This document shows positions 3,905 through 6,182 of a stretch of DNA of 6,182 nt, in pieces. This stretch comes from JALZAQ01 sp038253885 (lineage in GTDB: Bacteria; Gemmatimonadota; Gemmatimonadetes; Gemmatimonadales; Gemmatimonadaceae). Location: the NCBI GenBank assembly GCA_038253885.1, contig JBBSGP010000102.1, positions 1-6,182 of the forward strand, in the 5' to 3' direction. Positions within the stretch are counted from its first letter, which is position 1, and every line of letters begins with the position of its first letter. The position numbers were made by a program, and so were the translations under genes. The notes beneath the pieces were generated by a model. The model saw nothing but the letters and a program-made list of their open reading frames with translations. It had not been told where the DNA came from and made no database searches.

Positions 3905-5176
3905 CTACCTGCGCCCGGCCGGGCTCCGATAGACGCGCCCGCCCCGCATCACGAAGACGACCCGGCGCAGCGCCGCGATGTCGACGAGCGGATTCCCCTC
4001 GACGGCGATCAGATCGGCCTGCATCCCGGCCGCGACCGCGCCGATGGAATCGGCGAGGCCGAGCGACCGCGCCGCGAGCGACGTCGCGGAGAGGATCGCC
4101 AGCATGGGCGACTGGCCGCCCTTCTTCACCCGGCAGATGAGCTCCTCGACGTTGCGGCCGTGAGCGCCCGCCACGGCGTCGGTACCGAACACGACTCGAA
4201 GGCCCGGAGTGCCGATCGCCCGCCGGAAAGTCTCCTGCGCCAGAGGGAGCGCCTTCTCCATCGCCGAGAACCCCTCGGCGTTGTAGTTCCCGATGCCGTC
4301 GTAGTTCGGCTTGTGCTCCAGATAGTTCAGGAACACCAGACCGCACTGCGGATCGAAGTACGTTCCGCGCGCCGACATGAGCCGCAGCACGCTGTCGCTC
4401 ACGAAAACCCCGTGCTCGATCTGGGTGCAGCCGGCGAGCGTGGCGGCGCGTACGCTCTCATCGCTGTGGGCGTGCACCAGCGTCCGCAGTCCGAGCGTCG
4501 CCGCTTCTCCGCACGCGGCCCGGAGCTGCTCGTCCGACATCGTGCGGCCGCCCCCATCCCGGATGCTCTTCGATGCGAACAGCTTGATCAGATCAGCGCC
4601 GCTCGCCTTGCGCTCCCGAACGAGCTCGCGCAAGCGGTCCGGGTCTCCCGAGAGCTCGTTGAGAGGTGCGAGCGAGGTGAGAAGCCGCGGGCCGGGCAAC
4701 ACCCCACGCTGAAGCGCAGCGCGAAGATCGCTGTCTTCCGGTGAGCCCGGACTCTGCGACGTCGTGACTCCCGCCATCACAGTCGACCAGGCGTTGCCCG
4801 CCGCGGCGAGGATTGACTGTGCGGGAGTGTCGCCGTCGTCACTCGTGTGCAGCCGTCCACGAGCGTTGAAGTACCAGGCCAGGTGGTCGTGCACGTCGAT
4901 CAGACCTGGCAGGAGCGTGAGCCCTCGCAGATCGTAGGTCGCCACGGGGCGCGCGGACCCGACAGGACGCTCCGACACGCTCGTGATCCTGCCGCCTTCC
5001 ACCACGACGGTGGCGCGGGAACGCACGCCGCCTCGGCCGTCGAGGACACGTCCGGCGCGCAGGACGATCGGCTCCCCCTCCGGCTGCGCGAGCACCACCG
5101 CCGGCGCGAGCGCGAGCAGCAGCGATGCCAGAGCGGGCAGGGCGCGGCTGGGGACTCGCCGAGCGGGTGAGGCCAT
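3905..5176 (-). CDS. Secreted metal-dependent amidohydrolase family protein (imidazolonepropionase-like)
   Basis: This 423-residue protein begins with a Sec signal peptide (MASPARRVPSRALP, then a Leu/Ala-rich core) with a likely cut after VLA (residue 30), so it acts in the periplasm or outside. The TIM-barrel amidohydrolase signature is complete: DVHDH with His96 and His98, a probable carboxylated Lys198 in GADLIKLF, His235/His237 in LVHAHSD, His255 in IEHGVF and Asp333 in FGTDAVAG. The small flanking beta domain is present at both ends (VLRAGRVLDGRGG near 38-50; GMQADLIAVEGNPLVDI near 384-400). Relatives hydrolyse amide or peptide bonds, such as Xaa-Arg/Lys dipeptides or imidazolonepropionate. 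The substrate here cannot be told, and a secreted prolidase-like dipeptidase is one option. ATG 5176 is chosen over ATG 5281 because the signal peptide starts there and a predicted promoter lies just upstream. Stop is TAG at 3905-3907. It is divergent from the MCE gene. Confidence 0.93.
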   Translation of the reverse strand: MASPARRVPSRALPALASLLLALAPAVVLAQPEGEPIVLRAGRVLDGRGGVRSRATVVVEGGRITSVSERPVGSARPVATYDLRGLTLLPGLIDVHDHLAWYFNARGRLHTSDDGDTPAQSILAAAGNAWSTVMAGVTTSQSPGSPEDSDLRAALQRGVLPGPRLLTSLAPLNELSGDPDRLRELVRERKASGADLIKLFASKSIRDGGGRTMSDEQLRAACGEAATLGLRTLVHAHSDESVRAATLAGCTQIEHGVFVSDSVLRLMSARGTYFDPQCGLVFLNYLEHKPNYDGIGNYNAEGFSAMEKALPLAQETFRRAIGTPGLRVVFGTDAVAGAHGRNVEELICRVKKGGQSPMLAILSATSLAARSLGLADSIGAVAAGMQADLIAVEGNPLVDIAALRRVVFVMRGGRVYRSPAGRR

Positions 5177-5376
5177 GGGGTTCTCGGGAAGAGCGTGTTG
5201 CAAGAATCGCGTGACCGGCGGCCGGGCGTCAAGCGGTTGTGCCGCCGGCTTTCTTGCGCGGCCCATCCCTTGCCTCTCCATCAGTCCACCCGCATCCTCC
5301 CCTCCGATGACCGTGTCCGCCTCTGCCCCTCCGCTCGCTCGACCGTCGCGCCGATCGTCCGCGAGGTTGACGTAGC
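5177..5376. other. Divergent intergenic region between the amidohydrolase and MCE genes
   Basis: These 200 bases separate two genes transcribed away from each other. The left part holds the predicted amidohydrolase promoter. In the right part, toward the MCE gene, the plus strand is pyrimidine-rich (about 5260-5345) and I see no convincing -35/-10 pair. The MCE gene's promoter is therefore unidentified. No RNA gene or repeat is evident. Confidence 0.5.
5203..5232 (-). promoter_or_regulatory. Predicted promoter of the amidohydrolase gene
   Basis: On the minus strand TTGACG (5227-5232, 5 of 6) is followed by an 18-base spacer and GATTCT (5203-5208, 3 of 6). Transcription would start near 5196, about 20 bases before ATG 5176, which supports that start codon. 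The pattern nearly matches the tRNA promoter (TTGACT, 18 bases, TATTCT). Confidence 0.5.
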
Positions 5377-6182
5377 GTGCCCACCTACAGCCGCGCGACC
5401 TGGAAGAGGCTGACTCTGGGATTGGCCGCGATCGCCATCCTCGTTCTCGGTGCGCTCAGCGTGCTGATCTTCGCTCGCGTCGGAGCGTTGCACGGCAAGA
5501 GGTACGAGCTGAAGGTTCGCTCCGACGAGGCGCGCGGTCTCATTCGCGGGTCGGAGGTGTGGCTCGCCGGGCAGAAAGTGGGCCTTGTCAAGAGCATCGA
5601 TTTCCGGCCGGCATCGAAGGACAGCACTCCGCAACTCGAGGTCACACTCGAGATCCTGAGGAGATACCAGCAATGGATCCGCGGCGACTCCCGCTCGCAG
5701 ATACGGAGTGGCGGAAGCCTCATCGGGGCACCGGTGGTGTGGATCAATGTGGGGACGGCGCGAACGCCCGCACTCCAGAATGGAGACAGCCTGCCAAGCA
5801 CGAAGCAGGTCGACATGGAAGGAGTGAGCTCGGAGATCGCGATCGCGGGCCGCGAATTCCCGCCGCTCATCCAGAACATCAAGACACTGGCAGGCAGCGG
5901 CGCCACGGCGATGCGCGCGATGACATCCGTGCTCTCCGATCGAGGCGAAGGGTCCGTCACGGTCTTTGGCTCGCGCGCGTCGCAGCTCACGGGACGTGCT
6001 CGCTCTCAGGGCACGCTCGCCCTGGCGTTGGGAGACACCCTCCTGATGCCGCGTGCCCGACGAGTCATGGGCCGAGCCGACTCGGTGCTGACACTTCTCG
6101 GATCACCGCGCGCGTCGCTCGGCCGGTTTCGCCGTGACTCGACTCTGTTGCGGACGCTCGAAGACACCCGCAACGAGCTCTC
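5377..6182 (+). CDS. MCE/MlaD family protein, N-terminal part (runs off right edge)
   Basis: The frame is open from GTG 5377 to the edge (268 residues). An in-frame TGA at 5368-5370 leaves this GTG (VPTYSRATWKR) as the only sensible start before the membrane segment; GAGG lies 10 bases upstream. Residues 12-33 form one transmembrane helix after a basic stretch, anchoring the protein in the inner membrane with the rest in the periplasm. Residues about 43-126 are an MCE domain: YELKVRSDEARGLIRGSEVWLAGQKVG with the typical G-S-x-V-x-x-x-G-x-x-V-G spacing, then GDSRSQIRSGGSLIGAPVVWI. MCE domains form hexameric rings that carry lipids between membranes with an MlaFE-type ABC transporter. The following 140 residues are Arg/Ser-rich with helical character, like the extended C-terminal regions of larger MCE proteins; the end is not seen. 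An MlaF-like ATPase gene lies at the opposite end of the window, but no adjacent permease or ATPase gene is visible here. Confidence 0.9.
   Translation, partial: MPTYSRATWKRLTLGLAAIAILVLGALSVLIFARVGALHGKRYELKVRSDEARGLIRGSEVWLAGQKVGLVKSIDFRPASKDSTPQLEVTLEILRRYQQWIRGDSRSQIRSGGSLIGAPVVWINVGTARTPALQNGDSLPSTKQVDMEGVSSEIAIAGREFPPLIQNIKTLAGSGATAMRAMTSVLSDRGEGSVTVFGSRASQLTGRARSQGTLALALGDTLLMPRARRVMGRADSVLTLLGSPRASLGRFRRDSTLLRTLEDTRNEL

Noticed and set aside
3444..4346. A 300-codon minus-strand frame spanning the lipoprotein and amidohydrolase in another frame
   Set aside because: It overlaps two supported genes, and its translation is Arg/Gly-rich low-complexity sequence typical of an off-frame reading.
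3845..4744. A 299-codon plus-strand open frame over the amidohydrolase
   Set aside because: It is antisense to a gene with complete catalytic motifs. The translation is Arg/Glu-rich with no recognisable family, so it is a codon-bias shadow.

Overview
The window looks like ordinary chromosome from a high-GC Gram-negative bacterium. It carries outer-membrane-type lipid transport genes (an Mla-like ATPase and an MCE protein), a lipoprotein with a lipobox, a secreted amidohydrolase, a short group 1/2 sigma-70 factor and a solitary Uma2 nuclease. With the GC-biased codons this mix would fit Gemmatimonadota or a similar soil phylum. That placement is inference; nothing in the window is a decisive marker.

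Layout, left to right. (1) The N-terminal 125 codons of an MlaF-like ABC ATPase on the minus strand run off the left edge. (2) A complete 299-aa sigma-70 factor lies upstream of it on the same strand, with a GNRA-capped hairpin between them. (3) A back-to-back promoter region (about 1520-1592) serves the sigma gene leftward and a tRNA cluster rightward. (4) Six plus-strand tRNA genes follow: Ala(GGC), Gly(GCC), Val(GAC), Arg(ACG), Pro(CGG) and Arg(CCG). There is one intrinsic terminator after tRNA-Pro and a strong one after the last tRNA. (5) Three minus-strand genes follow, given here in transcription order: a secreted metal-dependent amidohydrolase (start 5176), a proline/threonine-rich lipoprotein of unknown function (start 3826) and a Uma2-family PD-(D/E)XK protein (start about 3228). 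(6) A divergent 200-bp spacer leads to a plus-strand MCE/MlaD-family gene that runs off the right edge.

How the parts relate. The ATPase and the MCE protein belong to the same type of phospholipid ABC importer/exporter. Here they sit 5 kb apart, diverging, at the two ends of the window, so they are either parts of two systems or a split system. The sigma factor and the tRNA cluster are both growth-linked translation/transcription functions sharing one intergenic region. The amidohydrolase and lipoprotein may be co-transcribed. I found no CRISPR array, insertion sequence, phage gene, rRNA or biosynthetic cluster. The more unusual observations are a tRNA-Gly lacking the near-universal U8, a structured spacer inside the tRNA cluster, and a matching promoter pattern at two unrelated genes.
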